Source of the DNA: Liolophura sinensis
Taxonomy: Eukaryota; Mollusca; Polyplacophora; Chitonida; Chitonidae
NCBI RefSeq assembly: GCF_032854445.1
Contig: NC_088300.1
Span: forward strand, 18,235,570 to 18,295,569
Length of the DNA stretch: 60,000 nucleotides
Reading direction: 5' to 3'
A program made the position numbers and the translations under genes. Shown piece after piece: positions 13,901 to 23,542 of this stretch. The notes under the pieces are model-generated. The model saw only the letters and a program-made list of their open reading frames with translations. It did no database searches and was not told the DNA's origin. Positions within the stretch are counted from its first letter, which is position 1; each line of letters starts with the position of its first letter.

Positions 13901-16900
13901 AAACTATATGATTACCCAAAGGTTACTCCCTGCTCAGGAAATTTGCTTATACACTTCTTCACTGACAAGACCTCCCCAAACTCCAGAAACAAGTTCTTCA
14001 ATCCTTCCTACAAAGACATCGACAGTTACCATGATCATTAGTGCTTATGTGCACAAGAATCAATGTTAATGTAAAACGTTCAGGGAGTTATCTCAAACAA
14101 ACAAGCAGACTTCAGAAACAGGAATTTGACAAGGGTGGAAGTGCATGTTAGAGTGGTTACTTCAAAGTTACATACATGTATCACATACTGGAGAAAATAT
14201 ACAGTGGAAGGTACCAATTCACATCATACATAGGCACTTTGCTAGTGATGATATTCAGACTCGTCTTCACACATTCTCTCCCCTATTAAAAATAGCCTGC
14301 ATCTGTAAAACTCCGAAGAGAATTCTTGGCGACAGCATTTTATGCAATGCATGAATCAAGAGCAAGGTTGCTAATGGTCACGATTATTAAGTGTATCATA
14401 CATGCTCTTTGAATTTTTAGATCAGCACAATATCTTTAGTTAAAGAAATCTTGTAATAGTTGCAAGTCCCTCGAAATCTGCCAGCATTTATCTTTAACGT
14501 CGTGCAGGACACTTTGTATTGATCCATTGCTTTGCTTTGATCTTCTGTTCGCAAGTTGTGAATTTTGATGTGAGTAGATGAACATCAAAATGGACAAAAG
14601 ATTTCTGACCAGTTTTGCCACATTGGCGAAAGAAAAAACAAAGGCTAGCATTAGCACAGGTTACATATGAAATGAACACTTACCTGAGTAAGTTCGTTAG
14701 GTATCCCCTTCACAAACAGTTTCACCTCTGTCCCTTCTTTTTCCCTATCAAGGCATAGATACATATCACTTTAAGTGAACAACAATATGTAGCAGTACTC
14801 TGCAGATGCCTGCTGCAAATACCGCTAGATTTTCAGCATAAATTAACCAAATTTTTAAGAACATTTAAGTGCAACGTGTTGAACTTTTCTGACCAGTTAA
14901 AGTTTCCATTAATTGGTTACGCATTATGAATATAAAAAAACTGACTGCAATGTCTGGCCGAGTCAGTATTCAGTCCGCCGATTGAACAAAAAAATCAATA
15001 ACTGGTCATATTTATTCAATTTGAGGTTGTTTTTTGAAAGAAATATTCAGAATTTTACACAAACTCCGAACATATCCATGTTCTGCGAAGCAACCTGTTG
15101 GCATTACGATTTATCTCCGTTGTACGAAAATCTTCCCGACCATCTGCGTTGAGAAGATTTAAGAAGGCAACTTTTGGAAGCGGAGGGTCGTACGAAATCA
15201 AACATGACACATAGTAAGCTTCTTTCGTCTCTGTCAAATCAGTCCTCAGGAATAATTTGACCTATTTCGGCTACCAATTGTTCTGTTTTTTTCATCTGCG
15301 TAGCGCAAGTGACTGCATGTGAGCGCACGCGATCCGACAGCTTTCCTTCCCTGGATGTCAGGTGGCGCTAATAAGTGCAGCTCCGTTCAAGGCGAGCATG
15401 GAGTTTGCCTCCAGGTTTCGTTTTCAGGAGTCTGGAGTTTGACAAATGGCTTATAGCAGTGAAATTAAAACCCTCATGGCCAGATATGAACATTTACCAG
15501 CAAGATGAATTCACTAGAAAAGCGTGTTTTTTTAGCAAAGACTGAACATGGAGATGTGTACCAGACAGGATTTCAGGCAGTTGAGATCTAGCCATATTTG
15601 TCGTGGAAAAAGTGAAAATTCATTGATACATGAAGTAGGAGTGTATTTTATCTCTAAGTATGTAACATCTCTAAAGATCATTATACCTGGTTTTTAATAC
15701 TCCATGGGGTAGTTCACTATTAGTGGATCTCTTAATTTTTTCATTACCAGTGACTGATTTCGAGGTAAATTTCATGTGATTAGTGCCTTGTCAATACGTC
15801 AAATCAGACTTCATTTCGAACTGCTTTTGTTGATTGAAATCTTTGCCTATTTTGACAGGTAAGGATAATATTTCAAGAGAATGTAGATAATGCACTGAAC
15901 ATTCATGTGAATGCACTTTTCAGGTTACTTTCTAGTACACTTGTAAGGTGTTGCAAGATTTTTTATTTTCTCAAATGTTTTCTCTTTTTCCTGAGATCAT
16001 TTTTGACATGTCCTTTTACTGACTAAGAGTGAAAACCATATACTCCATGAGCCATTGTATGACCATTTTGTCTTGATTCATGATTAATGAATATTTTGAA
16101 TAAAGTGTTGTCAAGACCAATTGCTCATGATGTGAGCTTCAGTCAATCTAGACTGATGTTCTAGAGAAAGCTTTCTGAGAAAGTCTTCACACTTTGCTGG
16201 ACAGGTATCCTGAAATACATGTAACAATAACTGCAATGTGCGTCGATTATCAGTTTGCGGTATCAACTAGGAGGCCAGCTTGATTTGATTATTTTAATTG
16301 ATGAAGGAATCTATAAAAATATTCAATTTTGGCATCTCAAACGATCAGTTGAAACATAAAAAATATCAATTTCAGCAGAAAGAAAAACTCAATTTCGCCC
16401 AGAAAATGGTGGTCGGTACGTGGAAAAACGACTTCTATAAACCCCTGCTGCATGTGATCCTGATATTTCTTAATTTTCTACAATTTACAAATATATTCCA
16501 CATTCATGTCCCATCTACCATTGTAACTGTGCAGAACAATGCAAACTCATGACAGTAGTTTTCTGAAGTACTGAGAAAACTTACCTTCTGGAGAAGTCTT
16601 TGCCAATTCCGTGTGTGTAAGAGTTGAAGTCTGCCCTCAAAAAGGCATCCTTTCTAGGATCCCAATCATCTAGTCCTGAAAGATCTGCATTTCTGTAACA
16701 AGATCAGCAGTTATCTAAAATGACACTGATTCACATTTTGATGGTCTGATCAAATCTTGAATAAACTACTGTCCATTTTTTGAAAGATTCTCTGCCAGCC
16801 TATGCTGAGGTGAATAAGATGGAACAAACTGACCAACATTGGGTTATCCTTGGCCAAACTGTGTCCCACAAGTGGCATCTGAACTGGGTGGATGATTGGA

Positions 16901-17663
16901 ATTTAATTTACACAGCAATGCCACACTGAGTATTACTGGAAGAATAAATGAATGCTTGGGGTTTTAGGTCATACTCAGCATTTTTTGGTCACATGACAAT
17001 GACGAGACATTAAGTGCGTGTACATACACTGTATCTTCTTGTGGCAGGGTGATTACATACGGCCAAAGTGCTGCCACCACAAAAGTATCATGTCCAAGAC
17101 ACCACACATTACACCCGACGAAGTCACATTATACTGAAACCGAGCCAACCAGTGCTTCATCCTCGCTCCAAGCGAGGCAGCAACAAGTACCATTTTTAGA
17201 GTTTTGGTATAGCCAGATGCAAGTCTGAACCCTGGTGTCCCGACTTCGAGGCAAAGGCTCTAACCATTAGGCTACCAAAGCACATAGGCTTAGGAAGAAT
17301 ACTGATGACAACTTCTTCTGTTGTACACATCTATACACACAATCTGAGACACACATGTAACATACACATTCAACGATTGGTGTTAACGCTTTGAAAGAAT
17401 ATATCACTTATGTACAATGCCTGTCAGTTTATAGGATGGAACTTGTGTGTCAGTGCCAATGTTTGAGACAGTAGATGATCCAGTCAATGTAGTTTTTCAG
17501 GGAGCTAATAAATTAATCATATTACATGTATATCTACACTAGCCTTGTTTTCTTATGGTACAAAAAGAATGCTGAATATGTGTAGTCAACAGGACATTAT
17601 CTAATTACCCATTTGTCTGCATGTTTGTTTGGCGTTGTTTTGTACGAATAAGTGCCACATCAC
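1899..17663 (-). CDS. TDRD1: RRM plus MYND zinc-finger protein, TDRD1-like (5' part, continues off left edge)
   Basis: Eleven minus-strand exons join in frame: 17663-17609, 16692-16585, 14744-14684, 14007-13916, 12862-12721, 10327-10244, 9486-9425, 8178-8008, about 7278-6740, 3115-2959 and 1968-1899. All borders are GT..AG and every phase matches, giving about 500 residues from the ATG at 17622. Residues about 48-127 form an RRM (RNP2 LFVKGI, RNP1 ending FGFVSF). A basic, acidic and serine-rich linker follows, then a P/H/Y/R-rich segment. Residues 438-473 form a MYND finger (C-x2-C-x7-C-x2-C-x4-C-x3-C-x7-H-x3-C). An acidic stretch ends the visible part. RRM then MYND at the N-terminus, before Tudor domains, is the layout I know for invertebrate TDRD1-type proteins, which act in germ granules as scaffolds binding methylarginine marks on PIWI proteins. 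No Tudor domain is visible here, so the family name is inference; another RRM-MYND protein is possible. The exon chain itself is strongly supported. Confidence 0.75.
2560..2958 (-). repeat. 41-bp intronic minisatellite derived from the MYND exon/intron junction
   Basis: About ten tandem units at 41-bp spacing (one at 40); the common anchor gcct falls near 2584, 2625, 2666, 2707, 2748, 2789, 2830, 2870, 2911 and, in the real exon junction, 2952. On the minus strand each unit reads roughly AAGTCACAGTGTAATAAGAT followed by T(A/C)GGTGAGG. This is the end of the MYND exon plus its 5' splice site. Copies far from the exon are more uniform than those next to it. Confidence 0.9.
2959..3115 (-). CDS. 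TDRD1: TDRD1-like gene, MYND zinc-finger exon
   Basis: Encodes a complete MYND finger: LPCTYCGKLGG, CKNC, SPYCSRPCQEKDW and HKSQC. All eight ligands (seven Cys, one His) are present with the family spacing. MYND fingers bind short proline-rich peptides; in TDRD1 proteins the finger precedes the Tudor repeats. The acceptor is TTTGTTACAG and the donor is CG|GTGAGG. The split Asp (G|AT) and Arg (CG|T) codons match both neighbours. The last roughly 20 nt and the donor are the unit multiplied in the adjacent 41-bp array. Confidence 0.9.
3936..6160. repeat. degenerate 160-175-bp tandem repeat
   Basis: Units starting with the motif tgtatccaccaaaa occur near 3936, 4111, 4881, 5051, 5220, 5382, 5892 and 6064. 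Each continues with a ggaaaac.gttggagtt box, a tatatagta box, ggtaaccatgacaac and a gagtcg.gacacatc box. The units at 4881 and 5051 are almost identical (170 bp), which suggests a recent duplication. The array lies in the intron between the MYND exon and the disordered-region exon. Confidence 0.85.
4197..4797. mobile_element. 601-bp non-autonomous DNA transposon with terminal inverted repeats
   Basis: The left end tcgggtgagcataaaaaaat (continuing gggccgtactttga) is matched in inverse at the right end: tcaaagtacggcccagtttt, then ttatgcccacttga. The inverted repeats are about 34 bp with few mismatches. TATA flanks both ends (4193-4196 and 4798-4801). The surrounding tandem repeat supplies the empty site, because sibling units have an uninterrupted tatatagtatata-agaaa sequence there. 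No transposase frame is present. A TA-rich target fits Tc1/mariner-type elements; the family is inference. Confidence 0.8.
5625..6600. repeat. dispersed repeat, copy 1 (interrupted)
   Basis: Blocks around 5630-5740 and 6185-6590 match the sequence at 13310-13790 in the same order. Shared stretches include attcaagtcatgtgatacat, gtaaaagacactgtggg and gtgaatagctgagcaaaatg. Here about 440 bp, including units of the 170-bp tandem repeat, separates the two blocks. Confidence 0.7.
6740..7278 (-). CDS. TDRD1-like gene, large disordered P/H/Y/R-rich exon
   Basis: About 539 nt encoding an acidic N-part (VEATEDQVDVPESPDDATD), then repeated aromatic, Pro and His motifs such as HYSPYYQPRQPYPGYRPQ and PHFPYGGPRYGGP, then a Ser-rich end. 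The segment has the composition of an intrinsically disordered, prion-like region, which would suit germ-granule assembly; that is inference. The donor is G|GTAAGG. The acceptor is uncertain: CACCTAAG at 7280-7279 gives the right phase, but its pyrimidine tract is weak. An ATG at 7271 has a good context (ACCACCATG), so an internal start is an alternative. Confidence 0.75.
8008..8178 (-). CDS. TDRD1-like gene, Arg/Gly/Ser-rich linker exon
   Basis: Encodes TSTPESSEGEEMGRMRGRER followed by a G/P/R-rich stretch. RG and GRG dipeptides (MRGRERG, GLGRG) could be arginine-methylation sites; that is inference. There are two possible donors: AG|GTACAG, ending at 8008, and CAG|GTGAG, ending at 8030. Only the 8008 donor matches a usable acceptor phase of the next exon found here. 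Confidence 0.7.
9425..9486 (-). CDS. TDRD1-like gene, short charged linker exon
   Basis: Encodes ELDIKASERASQKPVQGEEP plus two bases of a lysine codon. The acceptor is TTCTCCTCAG and the donor is AA|GTGAGTG. Without splicing the frame would read AAG TGA, so use of this donor is needed to avoid a stop. The split codon AA|A fits the next exon at 8178. Confidence 0.78.
9851..10243 (-). repeat. 91-bp intronic tandem array carrying copies of an exon end and its splice donor
   Basis: The unit taccacacc.gacag.gtggac recurs at exactly 91-bp spacing (9851, 9942, 10033, 10124, 10215). On the minus strand the four extra copies carry CCAGTTCTAACAAGGAGAAC followed by AAGCCACAG|GTG. This corresponds to the last part of the exon at 10327-10244 plus its donor. 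Three of the four keep GTGAG; the copy near 10060 has GTGTG. Confidence 0.9.
10244..10327 (-). CDS. TDRD1-like gene, Ser/Pro linker exon (source of the 91-bp intronic array)
   Basis: 28 codons, phase 0 on both sides, starting EEAAFLNSLPGRSTSPGH and ending in SDKENKPQ just before donor CAG|GTGAGTAG. The last roughly 25 nt plus the donor are repeated four more times downstream, at 9851-10215. This copy is taken as the parent exon because only it carries the complete 84-nt reading frame and a matching acceptor (GACGTGCAG). Confidence 0.8.
10425..10565. repeat. short tandem repeat, about 36-bp units
   Basis: Four imperfect units of tttcca.ggaaatgatatctc followed by atgtcgcattattc, inside an intron of the TDRD1-like gene. 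Confidence 0.7.
11951..12216 (-). mobile_element. tRNA-derived SINE, family A
   Basis: Read on the minus strand it runs from a tRNA-like head to the body and an A-rich end. The plus strand shows ggtgttttacgccatactca, acagctgcaggcattaatgt and agcatgagctggacttgaac. It is in an intron of the TDRD1-like gene. Confidence 0.85.
12246..12476 (-). mobile_element. tRNA-derived SINE, family A
   Basis: A second copy, 30 bp from the previous one and in the same orientation, with its own tttatttatttattg tail. It lacks the gggcagagcccggg block, so the two come from separate insertions rather than one local duplication. Confidence 0.85.
12721..12862 (-). CDS. TDRD1-like gene, exon with the RRM C-terminus and basic tail
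   Basis: Encodes FVSFKTIREALAAIKKLDGF, the end of RNP1 plus helix 2, then the last RRM strand (FHLKVRIALS). A highly charged tail follows (DEERTKQRKKRE). The acceptor is TTCACCAG and the donor is GAG|GTGTGT. The strong similarity to helix 2 of classical RRMs makes this one of the safest exons. Confidence 0.88.
13310..13790. repeat. dispersed repeat, copy 2
   Basis: A contiguous copy of the repeat at 5625-6600, lying in a different intron of the same gene, just 5'-ward in genomic coordinates of the RRM exon at 13916. It contains no long reading frame. Confidence 0.7.
13916..14007 (-). CDS. TDRD1-like gene, middle exon of the RRM
   Basis: Encodes helix 1 to the third strand of the RRM (EGLKNLFLEFGEVLSVKKC, then ISKFPEQGVTF). 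The acceptor is CTTTGTAG and the donor is GG|GTAAT. The split glycine codon GG|G joins it to the exon carrying FVSF, which restores an RNP1-type FGFVSF motif. Confidence 0.85.
14684..14744 (-). CDS. TDRD1-like gene, exon with RNP2 of the RRM
   Basis: Encodes EKEGTEVKLFVKGIPNELTQ. LFVKGIPNELTQ is the first beta strand (RNP2) and the start of helix 1 of an RRM. The acceptor is TTGATAG and the donor is CAG|GTAAGTG. It ends in phase 0, as the next exon requires. Confidence 0.85.
16585..16692 (-). CDS. TDRD1-like gene, exon before the RRM
   Basis: Of the three frames only one is open. It encodes 35 residues containing LDDWDPRKDAFLRADFN and THGIGKDFS. The acceptor is TGTTACAG and the donor is AG|GTAAG. 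The exon starts with one base of a split codon and ends with two, matching both neighbours. Confidence 0.75.
16941..17283 (-). mobile_element. tRNA-derived SINE, family B
   Basis: On the minus strand it starts with a tRNA-like head (A box TAGCCTAATGGTTAGAGC, B box GGGTTCAGACT). A body with TTGGACATGATACTTTTGTG and GGCAGCACTTTGGC follows, and it ends in AAACCCCAAGCATTCATTTA. It lies in the first visible intron of the TDRD1-like gene. Confidence 0.75.
17609..17663 (-). CDS. TDRD1-like gene, exon with proposed start codon
   Basis: The acceptor follows a strong pyrimidine tract (seven T, then GTCTTTGTAG) and the donor is GG|GTAATT. The only frame that joins the next exon contains an ATG at 17622-17620 in a good context (A at -3), giving M-Q-T-N-G. 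The frame stays open upstream of this ATG to the acceptor, so translation could start in an earlier exon. At least one upstream, perhaps noncoding, exon must exist. Confidence 0.5.
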
Positions 17664-19900
17664 CTACAAAGACAAAAAAATATCCATTTCTTTTTAACTG
17701 AGTTGCGGCGCACAAAAATGGATGATCAGCAAAAGGGCTCAATGCCTGCCACGTTTCGTCCAAGATGGATTTTCAACACAACATGGACTCGCACAATACC
17801 AATCCACAATGTGAAAAACACTGCACAATAACCTATTTATTATACAGCTGAACCTGTCCGAGGACTAAAAGTTAAACCTCATGCAAAACATTGAACGATC
17901 ATGAGGAGTGGCTTCAATTTAAATCCATTAAACAACCGATCAGGTTCTGAGAAAAAGGTACAAGTATTTTCTACGATGACAGAAATGGAGGACCTTGATT
18001 GGTTTAGCTCCTTTGATTGTGCTTGCCAAATCTCAACTACTATTTAAATCAATGTGACAAGCAGAAATAAGTTTAACTATTAACAGTATTTGCACCTGTT
18101 TTATGATATTGCTTTCCTCACACCACGAGATGGAGGAGAGTAATTGTACAATTAGGACTTGGTACAAAATGTCACCTGTACAGTATGATGAAGAGAACTG
18201 GACTGGTGGTCAACCTTGTAGAGAAATAAAGGTGTTATGATCCAATTAGATTGAACAATGATTTCATGGAAATCTTACAATAGCTACTCTGATCCTTTGT
18301 AAACACACACGGAAGAAAGTCAGACGATTTATCTTCCCACAACAGTTAGCAATTGTACACACAAACAGGCAAATCCAGTCAGGTGACAGGACTTCCTGTA
18401 GCATGTTGCCCCTACTCGCACAAGCACTTCGGATTTTGTTGCCGGATTCCCACAAATGTCACTGCTCATTTTATGCAAAGATGTTTGATGGGCCAACCAA
18501 AAACTGGAATGATTAACCCAGACAGGTATAAAGACAGGATTAGAGAGGAGTCAGCTACCTAGCAGTGGCTGTAACATGGATACAGAATTTTAAAAAATGC
18601 ACCTTTCAAGTTATCCAGAAATATATACCTATTATTACATTAAAAAAAAAATGCACATTTCAAGTTATCCAAAATTATATACATATCATTATATAAAGGT
18701 TTGGTTTATGTTTTAATTCTATTTCTTAGACTGGAATAAGATTAACTCAGCAAACAGCAAACAATTGCAGTGAACAACCCTGTTATTGGCCTGGCAGAAA
18801 GGGGACATAACCCATTCAAATTGACTACCCATGCCAGCAATCACGGCTGTTTCCTTTTGTTGAGACTAAGAAATAGACCTGAAATAAATTAAATCGTGAC
18901 GCATTATATTTGTTATTAACTAGCTTGACATGTACTCTATTTGAATCTGTAGCCTTGATAAATAGATATTCAAGAATTAGTCCTGCGCGTAACGATCACA
19001 GATATTTGGCCGACCCCTGTGTAATTCTTATGCTCATTCGGTCACTACTGTATTCAGGCCTGCCCCGTTTTAATTTTACAGAACCATATGTATTGAAAAA
19101 GTTTTACCTTCTGCATGTAGTGGCATAAATTAATCAAAATGCTTTTGGTTCATGCATTTATGTGCATGTTAGTCTGCTATAAGCTCCAAATAAATGACTT
19201 TGAGGATGCGAGAAGACTGCGATTTCCATTTGCATGCTCATGGCTGCGTTGACAAATTAGTGTATTCAACATAACCCATAACGGAATATAAAAAAACACT
19301 GACTCAACAACTTCAACTAAGCAGTCAGCATTCGTCTACAATAGAAACTGAAAGTACGGATCTCAATATCCATGGTTGCAATTGTGGGTCATTTCGTTCA
19401 AAAGCGGTGGCAAAATAAAAAACATATAAATAAAGCTAAAAATCCACCTAGTCTCCGTACCTGGGTTGTGTTACGACCGACTTACACAAGCGGTACTGTG
19501 TGTGTTTTGCAAATCATTTATTAAAAATCGCAATGTTCAAATTTAAGAACTTAAGACAGTGTTAGATGCAATTAATATGCGAATGGTTCTCAAGTATGAT
19601 ATGCTGAGGGCAAAGGAGGAGATGTTGTCTAAATAAATCATAACGCATACGCGAAATTATTTGCGAGCTCCATCATAGTCGCACATACACACATATCTAC
19701 ATATGTGAATCCTCATCCACGAGGTGGTCAACTAAAACTGCCCTCCTCAGACACCCGCCATTTCTAGTGGAGGATACTTCGCTGAAACACTTTACCTCAG
19801 ACTATTGTTGCATTTTAATGCACAGTGTTTATGCAAGCATGCATACTCAACTTTGGTCAACACATGTAGCATATTCGTATAAATAAATGAGCTTTCCTTA
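17664..19900. other. upstream intron or 5' region of the TDRD1-like gene
   Basis: No convincing exon. A minus-strand open stretch at 18264-18455 and its plus-strand counterpart have no matching splice phase. Confidence 0.4.
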
Positions 19901-19924
19901 AGCAAATACCTACAAGTTCCTCAC

Positions 19925-19985
19925 CCACACGAGGCCAGGCGGCTTTCTCGAGACTTCAAAACTGAAGAGCTGTGGTTGCCAAAAC
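19925..19985 (-). other. possible noncoding first exon of the TDRD1-like gene
   Basis: A GC-richer stretch on the minus strand ends in CTCGTGTGG|GTGAGG, a near-consensus splice donor at 19925, with stops in the frames around it. This suits a 5' untranslated exon joined to the acceptor at 17663. The extent of the exon and the promoter are not determined. Confidence 0.22.
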
Positions 19986-20304
19986 AGGGGCAGACAACTG
20001 GTATCCTTGCTGACTGATCAACCACCTGTCTTCCTTGAGCACAGGGGCAAAGCTGAAGTGGTAAGTGGGACCTGGGATTAAGATAGACGGACTATCTTTA
20101 TCTCAGGTAGAACCTACTTTCTCTGGGTCGATCTTAATGCTAAGATTGTTGCAAGCCACTTGTTAAAATTCAAATAATGCGTAAGGTCGATACAAAATAT
20201 TTGGAAACGTGTTGCAACTATTTACTGGAGGTGCCAAAATAAATGAATTAGATGAAAAATTATACTGCCACCAAACTCGACCGTACTAGCACGACCTGCA
20301 AATG

Positions 20305-20427
20305 CCCCCCCCCCCCTTCCCCGGTTTCCTCCCACCACGATGTGACCGCCGTAGTATAAGTGAAATATTCTTCAGTACCGGTACGGCGTAAAAGGCTAAT
20401 CAAATCAATAAATAAATACTGTACTAG
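20305..20427 (+). mobile_element. SINE family A, 5'-truncated, with poly-C at the break
   Basis: Keeps ccggtttcctcccaccacga, ccgccgtagtataagtgaaa and gtacggcgtaaaa and ends in aatcaataaataaata. The tRNA-like head is replaced by a run of about twelve C. Confidence 0.8.
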
Positions 20428-20703
20428 CAATTTTGTGTATAAAATTTTAAGTTTGTGATTGTTTTTGAAGAATTTTGAAAGAACATATATATATATAAAT
20501 AACTAAAGATAAGAAAAAATGTTCTATTTTATTTTTTTTTTTTTTTGCAAAATATAAGTATTATATGTTTAAATTTCTAAACAGTCTTTGTTTAAAATTG
20601 TAATATTACTGTAAGTGTTTGAGATATAATGTATATATAAATACTGTGATTATGTACATAGTGTTACTCATGAAGTTGCTTCTCTTTTTAAATCTGGTCA
20701 CAA

Positions 20704-20956
20704 TTTATTTATTTATTTATTTGATTGATGTTTTACGCCGTACTCAAGAATATCTCACTTATACGACGGCGGCCAGCATTATGGTAGGTGGAAACCGGGC
20801 ACAGCCCGGGGGTAACCCACGGCCATCCGCAGGTTGCTGGCAAACCTTCCCACTTACGGCCGGAGAGGAAGCCAGCATGAGCTGGACTTGAACTCACAGC
20901 TCCTGGGTCATTACGCTGCGCTAGCGCGCTAACCGACTGAGCCACGGAGGCCCCGG
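20704..20956 (-). mobile_element. tRNA-derived SINE, family A, full-length reference copy
   Basis: The minus strand begins GGGGCCTCCGTGGCTCAGTC then GGTTAGCGCGC (A-box region), followed by GTGAGTTCAAGTCC (B box), the conserved body and AATCAAATAAATAAATAAAT. The tRNA-like head, core and AAATA tail show an RNA polymerase III SINE. It is the best copy in the window for a consensus. Confidence 0.92.
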
Positions 20957-21339
20957 TCACAATTTAACCTGGTTTATAATAACATGGTGTTAGGTAAAGC
21001 CTATATAATTTCAGATCGACAACCTTGGTTCTCACAGTGGTGTTGGGTTGCCGTCTTCCTGTTTTAAGATGTCATGTCTGGTGTCTTTGGAATGGTGTTC
21101 CAGTGAGTAATCGCCTTGGCCTGCTCCTGTATTTATGGCGTTGATGCCATATACCGGTACATACCAGAATATGGACACTTGTTACCTCAAGCTATTGGCC
21201 TAATGATATCTGGTCAGGCGTCTGAAATCGGCCTCAAGAAAAGAAATAGACACCACGAGTGCTCTAAATGAGCCAATCAACCCCATACATACTATACACA
21301 TGCATGTGTCTTCCACCAATATGCATACATTTAGGCCTA

Positions 21340-21727
21340 CGGACCACTTCGGTGGTGTAATGGTTTGAGCGTCCGCTCAAACTCGGGTCATACCAAATAT
21401 TACATACCTACACACATATCTGTACGCCGGGTCGGATGATACAAAAGACTCTAAAAACGGAATTTGATACCTCGTTCAGCGCTCAGCATTGATTGCCTCG
21501 AGCAAGGAAACATGACTGGTTGGTCCCATGTCAGTATAACTGGATTGGGTGGGGTGTCATGCCTGGTGTCTTCGGCATATACTTAAGTGACAGCAGCACT
21601 TTGACGGCATGGGCTCGCCCTGCCAAAAGAAGACAGAGTATATGTGCACACTTCGTCGTCAGATGACTGAAGAATTGTTAAATACGACGTTAAAACCCAA
21701 GCATACATACATACATACATACATACA
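21340..21727 (+). mobile_element. tRNA-derived SINE, family B, with CATA tail
   Basis: The head GGTGGTGTAATGGTTTGAGC and a shortened B-box region (CTCGGGTCATACC) precede the family body (gcgctcagcattgattgcct, tcgtcgtcagatgactgaag). The end is gacgttaaaacccaagcata, then repeated cata units. Part of the tRNA-like head appears deleted. Confidence 0.75.
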
Positions 21728-21744
21728 AGTCGAACGACGGTCGT

Positions 21745-21862
21745 CCCCCCCCCCCCCCCCCCACCCCCGAGCAGTCCGATTTCCCCCACCCATAAAACTG
21801 ACCGCCATCATATAAGTGAATATTTCTTGAGTATGGCGTTAACCAACAATCAAATAAATGCA
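21745..21862 (+). mobile_element. SINE family A, truncated, after a run of about 16 C
   Basis: The 3' half only: ctgaccgccatcatataagt, ttcttgagtatggcgttaac and aatcaaataaatg. As in the copy at 20305, the broken end is marked by poly-C. Confidence 0.75.
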
Positions 21863-22029
21863 CGTAAAAGCATTGGTGTCCATTTTTGTCTCGCATTTTT
21901 GCACGTTCAGCTCTTCTTTAATGCTACTTAAGTAGACAGCTGTATCAATGTGCATGTATGCTCATGTCACACTTATCCGTCATGGAATCCACAATAGAAT
22001 GGTAAACCCGATAAGATTTAACATGGCCT

Positions 22030-22145
22030 ATTATATTTATTTATTTATTTATTTGATTTTTTTACGCCGCACTCAAGAATATTTCACTTATATAACGGCG
22101 GCAAGCATTTTGGTGGGAGGAAAACGGGCATGACCTAGTACATGT
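22030..22145 (-). mobile_element. SINE family A, partial
   Basis: Tail and 3' body only: tttatttatttatttgattt, acgccgcactcaagaatatt, ataacggcggcaagcatttt. It ends after ggaaaacgggcatgac. Confidence 0.8.
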
Positions 22146-22339
22146 GCATATCCATGCTAACTTACCTGCATGTATACCGCACGAAGATATCTGCGTGACT
22201 TTGTATATAGTCTTGAAAGAGTTGGTGGGAATTTGTTGCAGTTTTGTGCAGAGAAGATATATATGCAGATTTAAATTTTGAGTGTATTAAAAATTTTGTA
22301 TATGACACTTTCGATTCAGAATAGCTTTGTGGTTTATCC

Positions 22340-22455
22340 TTTAATCTGACCGGGTTTCTCATGGGCTCCGCCCGGTTTTTGCCCGGTTTCCTCAAGAAAA
22401 CTCAGTTTTTCTTGAGTACAGCGTAAAATACCAATCAAATGAATAAATAAATACA
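22340..22455 (+). mobile_element. SINE family A, partial and degraded
   Basis: Contains gggctccgcccggtttttgc, then ttgagtacagcgtaaaatac and a gaataaataaata tail. The block around the cggcggccagc motif has been lost. Confidence 0.7.
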
Positions 22456-23542
22456 TTTAATCTGGTTGAGAACATTTGTACATTAATTTAGACTTATAGT
22501 TAACTTGTAATACAGCATTTATTAATTATTCATATGCCCCGTTGACAATTTTGTCTTAAGATTATATGGATGTATAGGGATTATATCCAGATATGTATAG
22601 CAATATTAAGTGGAATTATCAGGCCTGAAGAATACAGGCCTAACTGGTGATGTCGAAAACAACATTGTTATATAAGCAATATGCATGCATGTATAGCTTT
22701 AAAATATAACAGTAAATGTAATATAAATAGCCCAGACCATTTGGTTATTTTATATTTCCAGCCTTGAAGCGCACGGGTTTCTATTAAACAGCACTTTAAT
22801 GTTTGAAATTGCGGAATCTTTTATTGACTTTTAACATTTACGTTTCTGAGACAGCAGGCATAAAAATATCTGTAAAATAGCGAACATATTGGAGAACTGT
22901 AGGTGAGAACGATGTCATTACATGTCTATACACTGGTCATTAAACCAGATAAAACAACTTTTGATGTTTGATTTTAGTGATACTTAATATAAAAAATTAC
23001 ATCAAAATTCATGTATTCTCTGGCGAGGATTGCAGTTAACGTCATTAGAAGAACCAGATTCATCTCAAAAAAAGAGTGTACCCAGTACTAAACTTGCTGT
23101 ATATACACGACACGATTCCAATCATTCATTATTTCAACCGTACAAAAAACTGACGAATCTGCAGCAGTAAGTATATATGTTCGAGAATTCAAGATCGTTT
23201 GTACATACTAACGGTTGTTGTATATTAGGATCAAAATGGAGACCAGTGTTATATTAGAAGTGTTATTTTTAAATAGTTATTTATATTTCACTGGAGCGGC
23301 AGTAGCCTTATAGAACACGGTGCAAGAATCACAACTGCCAGCACAGAAGGGCCGAGTTCAGGCCCTGTCCAGGGCAGAAACTTTCCTTACTGAAACCCCC
23401 GTTCTGCCTTGGCGCTTTACAACAGTAAGAACGTTCGTTGGCGCTCGATCAAGGCGCCGTTTGCACAATCTTCTGTACTATATAATTTCTACCAACCCCA
23501 TGTACGCAGTGCTAGTATTTCTTTTGGAATTGGTCCGCTTTG

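Noticed and set aside
15055-15480. GC-richer stretch in an intron of the TDRD1-like gene with short frames (one starting MKKTEQLVAEIG)
   Set aside because: Considered as an alternative first exon or internal promoter; the frames are short and no phase-compatible donor was found.
18264-18562. Overlapping frames on both strands in the upstream intron, one starting MSSDICGNPATKSEV
   Set aside because: No donor with the phase needed to join the following exon.
20880-20956. tRNA gene signal with A and B boxes
   Set aside because: It is the tRNA-like head of a SINE; no acceptor stem pairing or complete cloverleaf.
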